The position numbers and the translations under genes were made by a program. From Verrucomicrobiia bacterium (GTDB lineage Bacteria > Verrucomicrobiota > Verrucomicrobiia > Opitutales > Opitutaceae): a stretch of DNA of 6,160 nt. This document shows positions 1 to 6,160 of the stretch, one piece after another. The stretch lies in NCBI GenBank assembly GCA_030424825.1, contig JAUHWE010000304.1:1-6160 (forward strand), in the 5' to 3' direction. Within the stretch, counting starts at the first letter, position 1; each line of letters opens with the position of its first letter. Under the pieces are notes generated by a model. The model did no database searches and was not told where the DNA came from. It saw only the letters and a program-made list of their open reading frames with translations.

Positions 1-2052
1 GGGGAGCTCCTTTATTTGCGTAATGCGGGCAATGCATTCGCTAAGCTTCCCCGATTCGAAAGCAATTTTGGCGGAATCGAGGAGAGCCTGGAAATTGTGG
101 GGCATCGTTTCGATCGCAGATTCGAGATAGTCTTCCGCCTTGGGAGTGTCACCGCTTTTCAAATAGATTTCTGCGAGAGAACGGAGCGCTTCTGACTTAA
201 GAGAGTTCGATTCTTTCTTTGAAAGCGGTTTCGATAAATCGAGTTCGTTTTCGGCTGCGTATTTGAAGTGGCCCAGAGCCGCCTCATTGTCTCCAACCGC
301 TTGATCTAGCTTTCCCATCTCCAGGCGGTAGTAGGGGTTGTTCGAATGAAACGCTTTCCCAGCATCAAGAATTAGACGGGCCTTTTCTGGCGATGAGTAA
401 GATTGTTGAATACGTGCGAGGTAGATGCGAGCATCGTAATTTTTCGGATCCCACTGTAGAACTTGGTCGAGAAGTTCGATTGCCAGGAACTCCGCGCCAT
501 TTTGATAGTGAATGCGAGCAAGCCCGATGTTTGCCGGGATCAATTCGGGCCTCAGTGCTAGAGCCGTGCGATAGCGATCCTCGGCTCCTCGTAGGTTGCC
601 CAGCTGCTCAAGGACGTATCCCAGTTTGTAGTGGGCACTCGCAAACGCAGGATCCTCTTGTACCGCCTCATAGTAGTAGTTGCCTGCCCGTGAGAATAGC
701 CCTTGCAGCTCGAAGTAGTTGCCCAGATTGTAGGCATAGCGCGCTTTGCCGCCAGCGGATTCGATCTCGTATTGGGCTTGGGCTTTTTTGAGTGCTTCGA
801 GGTCCTCCTTTTTTACCGGAAGTACCTGGATAGAAAGTTCCGCCATCTCGTCGTACGACGTCCAACCTCCTTGGACGCGCTTTGGCGGATCATTGGGATT
901 TCGAATGTTGTTGCTGGAATTGTCGTAGCGATAGCTCATGTGGAGCGACGATCCTGCGGGAATTCGAACGGGAGTTTCGTAACGGTAGTCGCTCTGCCAA
1001 TTAAAATCCCAGTCGGGAATCCGGAAAAGCCAATGTTTGCTTCCGTCTGGGAAGAGGGCGTATGCTCCCAGATCCTTTCCGATGTAATGGGCATGAGGAT
1101 ACACGCCAATGATATCCATGTCGACTGGAATGTTCATCTTCTCTTCAATCTGAAAAGCGGCATTTTCTGGCGCGATATCAATATCGTAGTTCTTCATTTG
1201 CATGACGAAACTTGATCGAGTCGGAGCCTCTTCTGTGAAATAGAGTCCGACGCGGGGAGCGATCGATTCGGGTTTCCCGCTGGGAAGCATATGCAATTGA
1301 ATGACGACATCGGATTGAGGTTCGAGCGCCCAGGCCGTCCCCGGATAGCTTTGGTAGGGGGTTTGACCGGGAGTCCATCCCACCATTTGTCCCTCAGGAG
1401 GAGCGGCGGCGCCGATTCCCATTCCGTCGTAACCGATTCCGGGTTCTAGTTGATCCTTCTCTCTCGACGTTGTGGTCTTGTCGACTTGTAGAACCGCGTG
1501 GTGAATTACGTTTTGCGATTCCGGTAGAAACTCGATGGCCCGAATGTACTTGATTGAGCTAAATGGCACGGGAATGACAAAATTGCGGTAGATGTCGGTT
1601 CCTTCCGCTTGGAGAAGGTAGGGCTCCGGAAATTCGAGGATGGCATCTGGTTCGCCTTGTTGCCATGTATTCGGAAAAGAAGGAGGAGTTGGGGCTTGAG
1701 CTAAATCGCCTGAGGGCGTTCCGATATCGCTCCAGTGATTGAGAACTTCAATCTCGATCGGGCTCAACCTGCGTTCCCCTTGGAAGGGTGGGCCATAGCT
1801 CGGATCTGGCTTCCAGGGTGGCATGTAGCCGGTTGAGACCACTTCGCTGATTTGTTGGGCTCGCTTTTTTACGGATTCGTATTCAATCAGTGAAAACGGT
1901 GCGACGCCATCGGGACGGTGGCAGGCTACGCAGTTTTCATAAAGGATGGGAGCGACGTCTTCCGCAAAGGTGACCTCGCGATTTTCTGTTTGAGAGTGAA
2001 CGTTCCCAAAAGAAAGGCAGAGCAAGGCTAGGATTGCGTGTAGGCGACTCAT
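1..2052 (-). CDS. Secreted cytochrome c / PHM-like copper monooxygenase / TPR fusion protein (3' end cut by window edge)
   Basis: The frame is open from ATG at 2052 to base 1 (684 codons, no stop), so the C-terminus lies outside. An in-frame TAA sits four codons upstream of this ATG, so it is the only ATG start. Residues 1-20 form a Sec signal peptide (likely cut VHS|Q). A class I c-type heme site follows: C41-V-A-C44-H45, with M77 in a 'YMPPW' motif as probable distal ligand. Residues ~135-412 resemble the two-domain type II copper monooxygenases (PHM/dopamine beta-hydroxylase): H184-H185 and H254 match the CuH ligands; H320-A-H322 and M403 (in 'DEM') match the CuM ligands. Residues ~437-684 hold about seven TPR units. 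The family hydroxylates C-H bonds using O2, copper and ascorbate; electron supply from the fused heme in the periplasm is inference. Substrate unknown. Family call firm, enzyme activity moderate. Confidence 0.85.
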   Translation of the reverse strand, partial: MSRLHAILALLCLSFGNVHSQTENREVTFAEDVAPILYENCVACHRPDGVAPFSLIEYESVKKRAQQISEVVSTGYMPPWKPDPSYGPPFQGERRLSPIEIEVLNHWSDIGTPSGDLAQAPTPPSFPNTWQQGEPDAILEFPEPYLLQAEGTDIYRNFVIPVPFSSIKYIRAIEFLPESQNVIHHAVLQVDKTTTSREKDQLEPGIGYDGMGIGAAAPPEGQMVGWTPGQTPYQSYPGTAWALEPQSDVVIQLHMLPSGKPESIAPRVGLYFTEEAPTRSSFVMQMKNYDIDIAPENAAFQIEEKMNIPVDMDIIGVYPHAHYIGKDLGAYALFPDGSKHWLFRIPDWDFNWQSDYRYETPVRIPAGSSLHMSYRYDNSSNNIRNPNDPPKRVQGGWTSYDEMAELSIQVLPVKKEDLEALKKAQAQYEIESAGGKARYAYNLGNYFELQGLFSRAGNYYYEAVQEDPAFASAHYKLGYVLEQLGNLRGAEDRYRTALALRPELIPANIGLARIHYQNGAEFLAIELLDQVLQWDPKNYDARIYLARIQQSYSSPEKARLILDAGKAFHSNNPYYRLEMGKLDQAVGDNEAALGHFKYAAENELDLSKPLSKKESNSLKSEALRSLAEIYLKSGDTPKAEDYLESAIETMPHNFQALLDSAKIAFESGKLSECIARITQIKELP
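844..1503 (-). other. Six putative copper ligands of a PHM-like monooxygenase core
   Basis: Candidate ligands are H184-H185 (codons 1498-1503), H254 (1291-1293), H320 and H322 (1087-1095) and M403 (844-846). Rat PHM uses H107, H108, H172 at CuH and H242, H244, M314 at CuM. Intervals here are 69, 66 and 81 residues against 64, 70 and 70 in the rat enzyme, so order and spacing agree. The module contains no cysteine, whereas the animal enzymes carry several disulfides. The match was made by eye, not by profile search. Confidence 0.7.
1918..1932 (-). other. Heme c attachment motif CxxCH (residues 41-45)
   Basis: These five codons read C-V-A-C-H, the covalent heme c binding motif, about 20 residues after the predicted signal-peptide cleavage site. 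This implies periplasmic maturation by a cytochrome c assembly system. The 'CHRPDG' continuation and the later 'MPPW' are usual in short cytochrome domains of planctomycetal and verrucomicrobial proteins. Confidence 0.85.
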
Positions 2053-2139
2053 CGAATTAAGGTTTTAAGACTTGTGAAGCGATCGCCCTGGGGCAAGCGA
2101 ACAACTCAAGGTGGATGGAAGTTCAATATTTCGAAATTC

Positions 2140-2219
2140 GTAGGGTCCGCGCTTGCGCTGTGCCGCAGTGCAAAACGAAAGATAAACAAACGCGGCATGG
2201 CGGCGAGCGCCAGCCCTAC
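2140..2219. repeat. 80-bp imperfect palindrome, REP/MITE-like
   Basis: The left arm (2140-2166) begins GTAGGG and ends TGCCGC. The reverse complement of the right arm (2192-2219) also begins GTAGGG and ends TGCCGC, and both share a central GCGCT. The arms are GC-rich and surround an A-rich centre (2167-2191). Such structure between convergent or tandem genes is typical of dispersed palindromic elements. Only one copy is in the window, so repeat status is inferred from structure alone. It could also fold in RNA as an extended hairpin. Confidence 0.55.
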
Positions 2220-2251
2220 CTCATGATAAAGGATCTGAACCGACAGATCGA

Positions 2252-2269
2252 GGCTCCTGCATTGGAGCC
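2252..2269. other. Small perfect hairpin, 6-bp stem
   Basis: GGCTCC and GGAGCC flank a 6-base loop (TGCATT). It lies between the receptor terminator and the larger palindrome and has no T-run after it on either strand, so it is not a canonical terminator. It may be part of the same dispersed element or an RNA-stabilising stem. Confidence 0.35.
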
Positions 2270-2290
2270 CCGCCAGTCTTCGTAGTTGAT

Positions 2291-2329
2291 GGGCAAAAGA
2301 AAAGACCGGGCGCCTGAGCACCCGGTCTT
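2291..2329 (-). terminator. Intrinsic terminator of the TonB-dependent receptor gene
   Basis: On the minus strand a perfect 9-bp stem (AAGACCGGG at 2329-2321 pairing with CCCGGTCTT at 2310-2302) encloses a 10-base loop and is followed at once by a T-rich tail TTCTTTT. It begins about 32 bases after the TAG stop at 2361-2363. The plus-strand side has no matching T-run, so it acts for leftward transcription. It argues that the next gene is transcribed separately. Confidence 0.82.
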
Positions 2330-2360
2330 GCGATTAGAGTCTGTTTTAGTCGTTTCGAGC

Positions 2361-5300
2361 CTAGAACTCGAAGGTCGAGCGCAAGCGGAAGGTGCGTCCT
2401 TCTCTCCAGGTGACGGAACGAGGCGTCCCGTCAGGCTGTACGACAGTCGTGATGATTTCACCACTGCTGAGCGCGTTGGCGAGATTCAACTGAAGTCTCC
2501 AGTCTACCTTGTCGTCGAAGATCTTGGTTTTGTAGCCAACCCAAAGATCGAGTCGCTCGATGGCGTCATCCATGTACGGGTTTCCGAGGTCCGGCAAGGC
2601 GAGGGTTTGGCCGTCGACTTGCTGAAGGGTGATGGGATAGCCAACTGCTTTTTCGTCTTCCCAGCGGAAAGCGCCCCCAACGTTCCAACCGCCCAGATTC
2701 GAGTCTTCGTCGAAACGGTAGTTGGTCGTAATGTTCCATCTCCACTCGCGCAGCTCGCTCACCAGCTGGCCTTCACGGGCCAGAGAGCTGTTCAGATTGT
2801 TAAGGAGCGTATCGTAGATACGAACATTAACAGGCTGATCGGATTCATCTGATATTAGAGACGAAGCCGGGTTGTTCGGATTGGTCCATTCATCGATGCG
2901 GTAGGTCAGGTACTCGATCGTGGCTGGGGCAATATTGCTGGTCGTTGCCTCTTGCTGGGCGATGTTCATTGATATGCGCCAGTTGCTGTTCGGGTTGTAG
3001 ATGATGTCGATCTCTTTACCCTTGGAAGCCGTGCTCTGTGTGTCTTGAAGACTGAAGCTGGTGGCGGTCTGCTCAACATTTTGACCACTTGCAGTAGAGG
3101 CTCCATCTACGATCTGCCAATTCGTAAGCGTCTTGTAGAAGTCTGGAGGACCTACGTAGCCAGCGGCGTCGCGAGCTTCCTGCGTATTGTAGCGAATGAT
3201 ACGACGGTCTGATTCGAAGAGGGAACCGGGGTATCCGAAGGATACGTTGCCGGCCACGGTTTCATACCAGTTGAACTTCATGTAGAGCTTGTTCTCGAAC
3301 AGCCCGATAGAGAAGCCTTCGTCGGTGGTCGTTCCTTGTGGAGGAGCGATCATCTCGCCAAAAACATTGATACGTGGTGCAGAGATTTCGAAGTTCTCAG
3401 ACTCGCCCCAATGAAATGAGAGATCAACGCCGTCAGGCAATGGAATCGCGTCCGGTACGTGCAGCACTCCGCCAAATGTTTCCGTAGTCGCTTTGAATGG
3501 CGTCCCGGAAGGAGAGCTGTCCAGTTGGCGAGAGGCCATGTCGATCAGATTTCTTGAGTCTCTTAAAGCGGAGCCTCCGTAGGAAGTTACTTCGTCAGTA
3601 CGACGTCCCCAAGTTCCGACGAGCCATTCCTTGTCGAAGAAGTAGGCTTGGTGCACGTAGGCTTCAGAATCGGTCACCTGGCGGTTCAGGGATTGGCCGT
3701 AGATCTGATTGTAGAAGTTCGCATCATCGCGCACGTCACCAATTGAGACGGGCATAGATACCCAGGCTCCATCGCTTCCGTCGTCACCGGCGTTTTCATC
3801 GAAGTACCAACCGGTTGTGGAGTCTGTCCTCAGCACTTGAGTAATGCCGGGCAGGTTGGCTCCGACGTAAGTGCCGGCATTCGCCAAGCTTGGTCCAACA
3901 TAGAATTGGGTACGGGCATTGGCTCCGCCAGAATTCATATTGGTGGAACCGTTTTGAGAGGCTGCCAAGTAAGCGGAGTCTAGCAGATTGCGACCATTGA
4001 TGGTGCTGTTTTCAATTTCGTATTCCTGGCCGAAAACGGTACCGGTGTGACGTCCGAACCACTTCCAGACGTCTCCGTCGGTGTTCTTGAGGTTCAACTC
4101 GTAGAAGGCGGTACCGCGCTTAACGTTACGATCGATATCGTTCTGCTGGCGCTGGTTCTGTGATGCGACATAGGGACGGCCAAAGTTAGGATTGGCACCA
4201 CCCCAGTTGAGGGTCGTGTTGATATCCATTGTGATGAAGTAGCCGCGGCCTCCACCCAGAAGGTCGAACCATCCGCGTTCCATGGATTCCTTCATGTAGG
4301 AAAGCTCGAAACCGTAGGAGCCGAGTTGGTAGTCCCAAGACTGGTCGTAGCTGGCGTTGATTACGTTGAAGTCTTCCCGTTCGAACGCGTTGGGTCCGTC
4401 GAGACGATTCTCAACCCAGTCAAAAACGGAGCGGTCGATGATCTCGTTGTCCTTGTAGAAGGAGCCAAACTCAATTCCAGTCGACGCGGCAGTCGGTGAA
4501 GGGAACCATTGGTCTCCCTTGGTCAAACCAACAGTGTAGGCCCGAAAAGTGGATCCGTCGCGGACCGTGTCTTCCCAAGCGAAATTCAAGCGGCTGGGCT
4601 CTCCTCCGTCGCCTTCATAAACGACTGCAGGTTGGTAGAACCAGTTGCCGGGGGCACGAACGAGGTCGCGGTCGATAGTTCCGAATTCGTCGTCGAACGG
4701 GCTGTGAGTGATTTGGTTAAAGGAAGGGTCCCACCAACGGGTGACTCCACCATCGCCGGGAGCATTCGGGCGGGGACGGCGAGCGTCGATTTCACCCGCT
4801 TCGTAGCTGACACGAAGGTTGCCTCTTTCTACTGGTTTGAAGAGTGCAGCGATGGTCAGGCGTTGATCTTCTTCGAAAGAGAAGTCCTGCCTCCATTTTT
4901 GCTTGTCCCACAGACCAGCGACACGGATGCCGAATTTGTCCTCGACCAGCATGCGTTCCACGTCGAAGTTGAAGCGGTAGCTGCCGAAAGAACCGACCGT
5001 GAATTCCACCTTGTTTCGGGTCGCCAGGTTGGCGGAGAAGGTGCTGGCATCGACGATTCCGCCCGGAGAACCGAGACCGAAGAGAATCGAGTTCGGGCCG
5101 CGGTTGACCGTTACGCGATCCGTATTGTAGGAATCGAATCCGATGCTGGTAGGCATGTAGTTCCGGGAAGCGTCCGCGCTGGCCAGACCGCGAATACGGT
5201 TGTTGTTTTCCGGATTACGGTTTTGCCCTTCGAGGACAACGGTACCGGCGGTGTTGCCGCCTGAGAATGTTCCGTCCGCTCCCGAGGTTTCGATATTTCC

Positions 5301-5618
5301 CAAGAACGGAAGTAGGTTGGTAGCGTCGGTGACGTTCAAATCCTCCATGAACTCCTTGGTCGCAACCGTGATGGAGTTAGGAAGGTCGCCGAGATCCGTT
5401 TTCAAGCGGGTTCCGGCGAGCGTAGATGTGGCAGCGTATCCGGTTTCGTCCGCAGCGTTAACGGCGAACGGGGAAAGGGTAAAGATCTCTTCACTCTCTC
5501 CCGAATCCTGTGACCAGGCGGTTGTGGACCAAACGCCCATCGCGATCGAACTAGCTAGTCCGAAGCGAATCAGGGATGCTGAGGCATTCCTGGAGGTTTT
5601 AGTATATTCGGTATTCAT
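2361..5618 (-). CDS. TonB-dependent outer-membrane receptor
   Basis: Complete protein of 1085 residues, ATG at 5618 to TAG at 2361-2363. It moves large or scarce nutrients across the outer membrane using energy from TonB-ExbB-ExbD. A signal peptide spans residues 1-36 (hydrophobic LASSIAMGVW core, likely cut AWS|Q). A probable TonB box lies near 43-53 (EEIFTLSPFAV). The plug domain (~60-195) carries 'RIRGL' (141-145) and 'VNRGPNSILFGLGSPGG' (171-187), the usual end of the plug. The rest is a 22-stranded-type barrel rich in aromatic alternating strands, ending in phenylalanine (…STFEF) as expected for Bam-dependent insertion. Length fits verrucomicrobial members (roughly 900-1200). No SusD partner is present in the window. 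The upstream LacI-type regulator suggests a carbohydrate substrate, but a siderophore or other ligand cannot be excluded. The start lacks a Shine-Dalgarno sequence. Confidence 0.95.
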   Translation of the reverse strand: MNTEYTKTSRNASASLIRFGLASSIAMGVWSTTAWSQDSGESEEIFTLSPFAVNAADETGYAATSTLAGTRLKTDLGDLPNSITVATKEFMEDLNVTDATNLLPFLGNIETSGADGTFSGGNTAGTVVLEGQNRNPENNNRIRGLASADASRNYMPTSIGFDSYNTDRVTVNRGPNSILFGLGSPGGIVDASTFSANLATRNKVEFTVGSFGSYRFNFDVERMLVEDKFGIRVAGLWDKQKWRQDFSFEEDQRLTIAALFKPVERGNLRVSYEAGEIDARRPRPNAPGDGGVTRWWDPSFNQITHSPFDDEFGTIDRDLVRAPGNWFYQPAVVYEGDGGEPSRLNFAWEDTVRDGSTFRAYTVGLTKGDQWFPSPTAASTGIEFGSFYKDNEIIDRSVFDWVENRLDGPNAFEREDFNVINASYDQSWDYQLGSYGFELSYMKESMERGWFDLLGGGRGYFITMDINTTLNWGGANPNFGRPYVASQNQRQQNDIDRNVKRGTAFYELNLKNTDGDVWKWFGRHTGTVFGQEYEIENSTINGRNLLDSAYLAASQNGSTNMNSGGANARTQFYVGPSLANAGTYVGANLPGITQVLRTDSTTGWYFDENAGDDGSDGAWVSMPVSIGDVRDDANFYNQIYGQSLNRQVTDSEAYVHQAYFFDKEWLVGTWGRRTDEVTSYGGSALRDSRNLIDMASRQLDSSPSGTPFKATTETFGGVLHVPDAIPLPDGVDLSFHWGESENFEISAPRINVFGEMIAPPQGTTTDEGFSIGLFENKLYMKFNWYETVAGNVSFGYPGSLFESDRRIIRYNTQEARDAAGYVGPPDFYKTLTNWQIVDGASTASGQNVEQTATSFSLQDTQSTASKGKEIDIIYNPNSNWRISMNIAQQEATTSNIAPATIEYLTYRIDEWTNPNNPASSLISDESDQPVNVRIYDTLLNNLNSSLAREGQLVSELREWRWNITTNYRFDEDSNLGGWNVGGAFRWEDEKAVGYPITLQQVDGQTLALPDLGNPYMDDAIERLDLWVGYKTKIFDDKVDWRLQLNLANALSSGEIITTVVQPDGTPRSVTWREGRTFRLRSTFEF

Positions 5619-5690
5619 TAGTAGGTTTTAGTTTTATAGTTCTTGATAAAGAAATAGGGATGACTCCGGGTAGGGTCGGGTGTCTGGGGA

Positions 5691-5708
5691 GAAGCTGGGT
5701 TTAGCTTC
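5691..5708 (-). other. Hairpin in the receptor mRNA leader
   Basis: GAAGCT and AGCTTC form a perfect 6-bp stem around a 6-base loop, about 75 bases before the receptor start. There is no T-run after it. It may be a leader RNA structure, but a stem this short can occur by chance. Confidence 0.3.
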
Positions 5709-5866
5709 AGAGCTGACCGCAGTCGACGGACATGCCGTTTCAAGGGTCCAGATTTGGTCTATCGCCCAATGAAGTGGTTTAGGTATTTCAGTTAGTTTGA
5801 TTTCTGAGTAGTCCGAATCAGTGTTCGGCCTGTGATAGAAACGTATTTTCGTTCTGGATCAACGAG

Positions 5867-5895
5867 ATTTGAGCCACATTTGGTTTAACTGTAAA
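5867..5895 (-). promoter_or_regulatory. Candidate sigma-70-type promoter for the receptor gene
   Basis: On the minus strand TTTACA (5895-5890, five of six matches to TTGACA) is followed after exactly 17 bases by TCAAAT (5872-5867, four of six matches to TATAAT). The -35 box lies inside the operator-like palindrome, which would suit repression by a LacI-family protein. The transcript would have a leader of roughly 240 bases. This was identified by consensus matching only. Confidence 0.35.
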
Positions 5896-5900
5896 CCAAA
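5879..5900. promoter_or_regulatory. Operator-like perfect inverted repeat (TTTGGTTTA-N4-TAAACCAAA)
   Basis: Two perfect 9-bp arms are separated by ACTG, giving a 22-bp two-fold symmetric site. It lies 38 bp after the stop of the LacI/PurR-family gene and about 260 bp before the receptor start. The size and symmetry suit a dimeric LacI-family repressor. The half-sites GGTTTA and TAAACC are those of the common LacI-family operator TAAACCGGTTTA but in swapped order, so the match to the family consensus is not direct. A stem-loop role in RNA is less likely because no T-run follows. Confidence 0.5.
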
Positions 5901-5937
5901 TAAAGTTGGAGTTCATAAAGTGTTAATTACTAGCAAT

Positions 5938-6160
5938 TTATAATCTAATATGGGGCCTCAAACTGTTACCCGATTGCCAATGCCCCGCGATTAGAACGTT
6001 TTTGGGGACACTCGGCGTTCCGCGTTCATTATTAATAATCTGTCCCGAAATCACATCGACCGCGGCTTGTCCCATTGCTAAATGGTCATATCTGATTCCG
6101 CTCAGATCCTTTTTCTCGGTGATTTGAGGCCGGGCAAACCCGATGTCTTCTGGCACAGAC
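5938..6160 (-). CDS. LacI/PurR-family transcriptional regulator, C-terminal fragment (5' part outside window)
   Basis: The visible 73 residues end at TAA (5938-5940) and the frame stays open through the right edge, so the helix-turn-helix and most of the ligand-binding domain are missing. The segment shows the family's C-terminal pattern: 'SVPEDIGFA' at the start, 'DLSGIRYDH', 'MGQAAVD' and 'NVLIAGHWQSGNSL', matching the periplasmic-binding-protein-like effector domain of XylR/PurR/LacI-type regulators. A GTG at 6156 would give a short open frame, but it falls inside the conserved 'VPEDIG' motif and is not a real start. The family usually binds sugars or nucleobases and represses nearby genes. 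Position directly upstream of the receptor on the same strand suggests it controls that gene, possibly through the palindrome at 5879-5900. Effector unknown. Confidence 0.88.
   Translation of the reverse strand, partial: SVPEDIGFARPQITEKKDLSGIRYDHLAMGQAAVDVISGQIINNERGTPSVPKNVLIAGHWQSGNSLRPHIRL

Larger units (their letters stand above)
2053..2360. other. Intergenic region between receptor gene and cytochrome/copper-protein gene
   Basis: This 308-bp gap holds, in minus-strand order, the receptor terminator, a 6-bp-stem hairpin, an 80-bp imperfect palindrome and an 87-bp stretch before the next start. That last stretch shows a 10-bp palindrome ATTTCGAAAT (2128-2137) but no convincing -35/-10 pair. 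No good Shine-Dalgarno sequence precedes the ATG at 2052. I see no gene here. Confidence 0.7.
5619..5937. other. Regulatory intergenic region between LacI-type regulator and receptor gene
   Basis: This 319-bp gap contains the operator-like palindrome and candidate promoter at its regulator end and a leader of about 240 bases toward the receptor. Bases 5641-5700 read on the minus strand are strongly C-rich and G-poor (about 25 C to 7 G). No terminator with a T-run follows the regulator stop, so read-through from the regulator gene into the receptor gene is possible. Confidence 0.65.

Noticed and set aside
703..1215. 170-codon open frame on the plus strand
   Set aside because: It is antisense to the copper-monooxygenase module, whose ligands and frame are clear; no start signal or family match.
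2106..2321. 71-codon minus-strand open frame in the intergenic gap
   Set aside because: It begins inside the terminator hairpin and runs through the palindromic element; composition looks like translated repeat, not protein.
2286..2852. 188-codon open frame on the plus strand
   Set aside because: It runs through the terminator hairpin and antisense to the receptor C-terminus; the receptor frame is certain here.
4509..5264. 251-codon open frame on the plus strand
   Set aside because: It is wholly antisense to the well-supported receptor gene, has no recognisable domain, and is explained by the codon use of the opposite strand.
5857..5862. Alternative -35 box TTGATC with TCTATC 17 bases on
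   Set aside because: The -10 match is only three of six, weaker than the TTTACA/TCAAAT pair overlapping the palindrome.
5879..5900. The 9-bp inverted repeat as a terminator for the LacI-type gene
   Set aside because: The stem is A/T-rich and no T-run follows it on the minus strand; an operator explains it better.
5818..5916. 32-codon minus-strand open frame (MNSNFIWF…) between regulator and receptor
   Set aside because: It overlaps the operator-like palindrome and candidate promoter, has no ribosome-binding site and no recognisable feature; likely chance.

Overview
All coding capacity in this window lies on the minus strand. The window suggests a Gram-negative bacterium of the Verrucomicrobiota, most likely the Opitutae/Puniceicoccales. 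That is an inference from two protein styles: a large TonB-dependent receptor whose mature N-terminus carries the 'LSPF.V ... GY.AT.TLAGTRL' pattern typical of that group, and a secreted cytochrome c / copper-monooxygenase-like / TPR fusion of a kind common in Verrucomicrobiota, Planctomycetota and Acidobacteriota. No RNA gene, CRISPR array, transposase or integrase was seen.

Layout in transcription order (right to left). (1) 6160-5938: the last 73 codons of a LacI/PurR-family regulator, cut by the right edge. (2) 5937-5619: a 319-bp gap with a perfect 9+9 bp inverted repeat (5879-5900) that looks like an operator, an overlapping candidate promoter, a ~240-nt C-rich leader and a small hairpin. 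(3) 5618-2361: a complete 1085-residue TonB-dependent outer-membrane receptor. (4) 2360-2053: a 308-bp gap holding a strong intrinsic terminator for the receptor gene (2301-2329 plus a T-rich tail), a small hairpin (2252-2269) and an 80-bp imperfect palindrome (2140-2219) resembling a dispersed REP/MITE-like element. (5) 2052-1: a secreted c-type cytochrome fused to a PHM-like type II copper monooxygenase module and at least seven TPR units, still open at the left edge.

The LacI-type regulator plus receptor looks like a nutrient-uptake unit, in which the regulator probably senses a sugar or sugar derivative and controls import of a related glycan or oligosaccharide. The substrate cannot be read from the sequence, and no SusD-like partner is visible. 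The terminator and repeat suggest the cytochrome/copper protein is a separate transcription unit. It is the most interesting item. All six copper ligands of animal peptidylglycine monooxygenase have counterparts at nearly the same spacing, next to a covalently bound heme that could replace ascorbate as electron donor. No product or substrate is known from this sequence.
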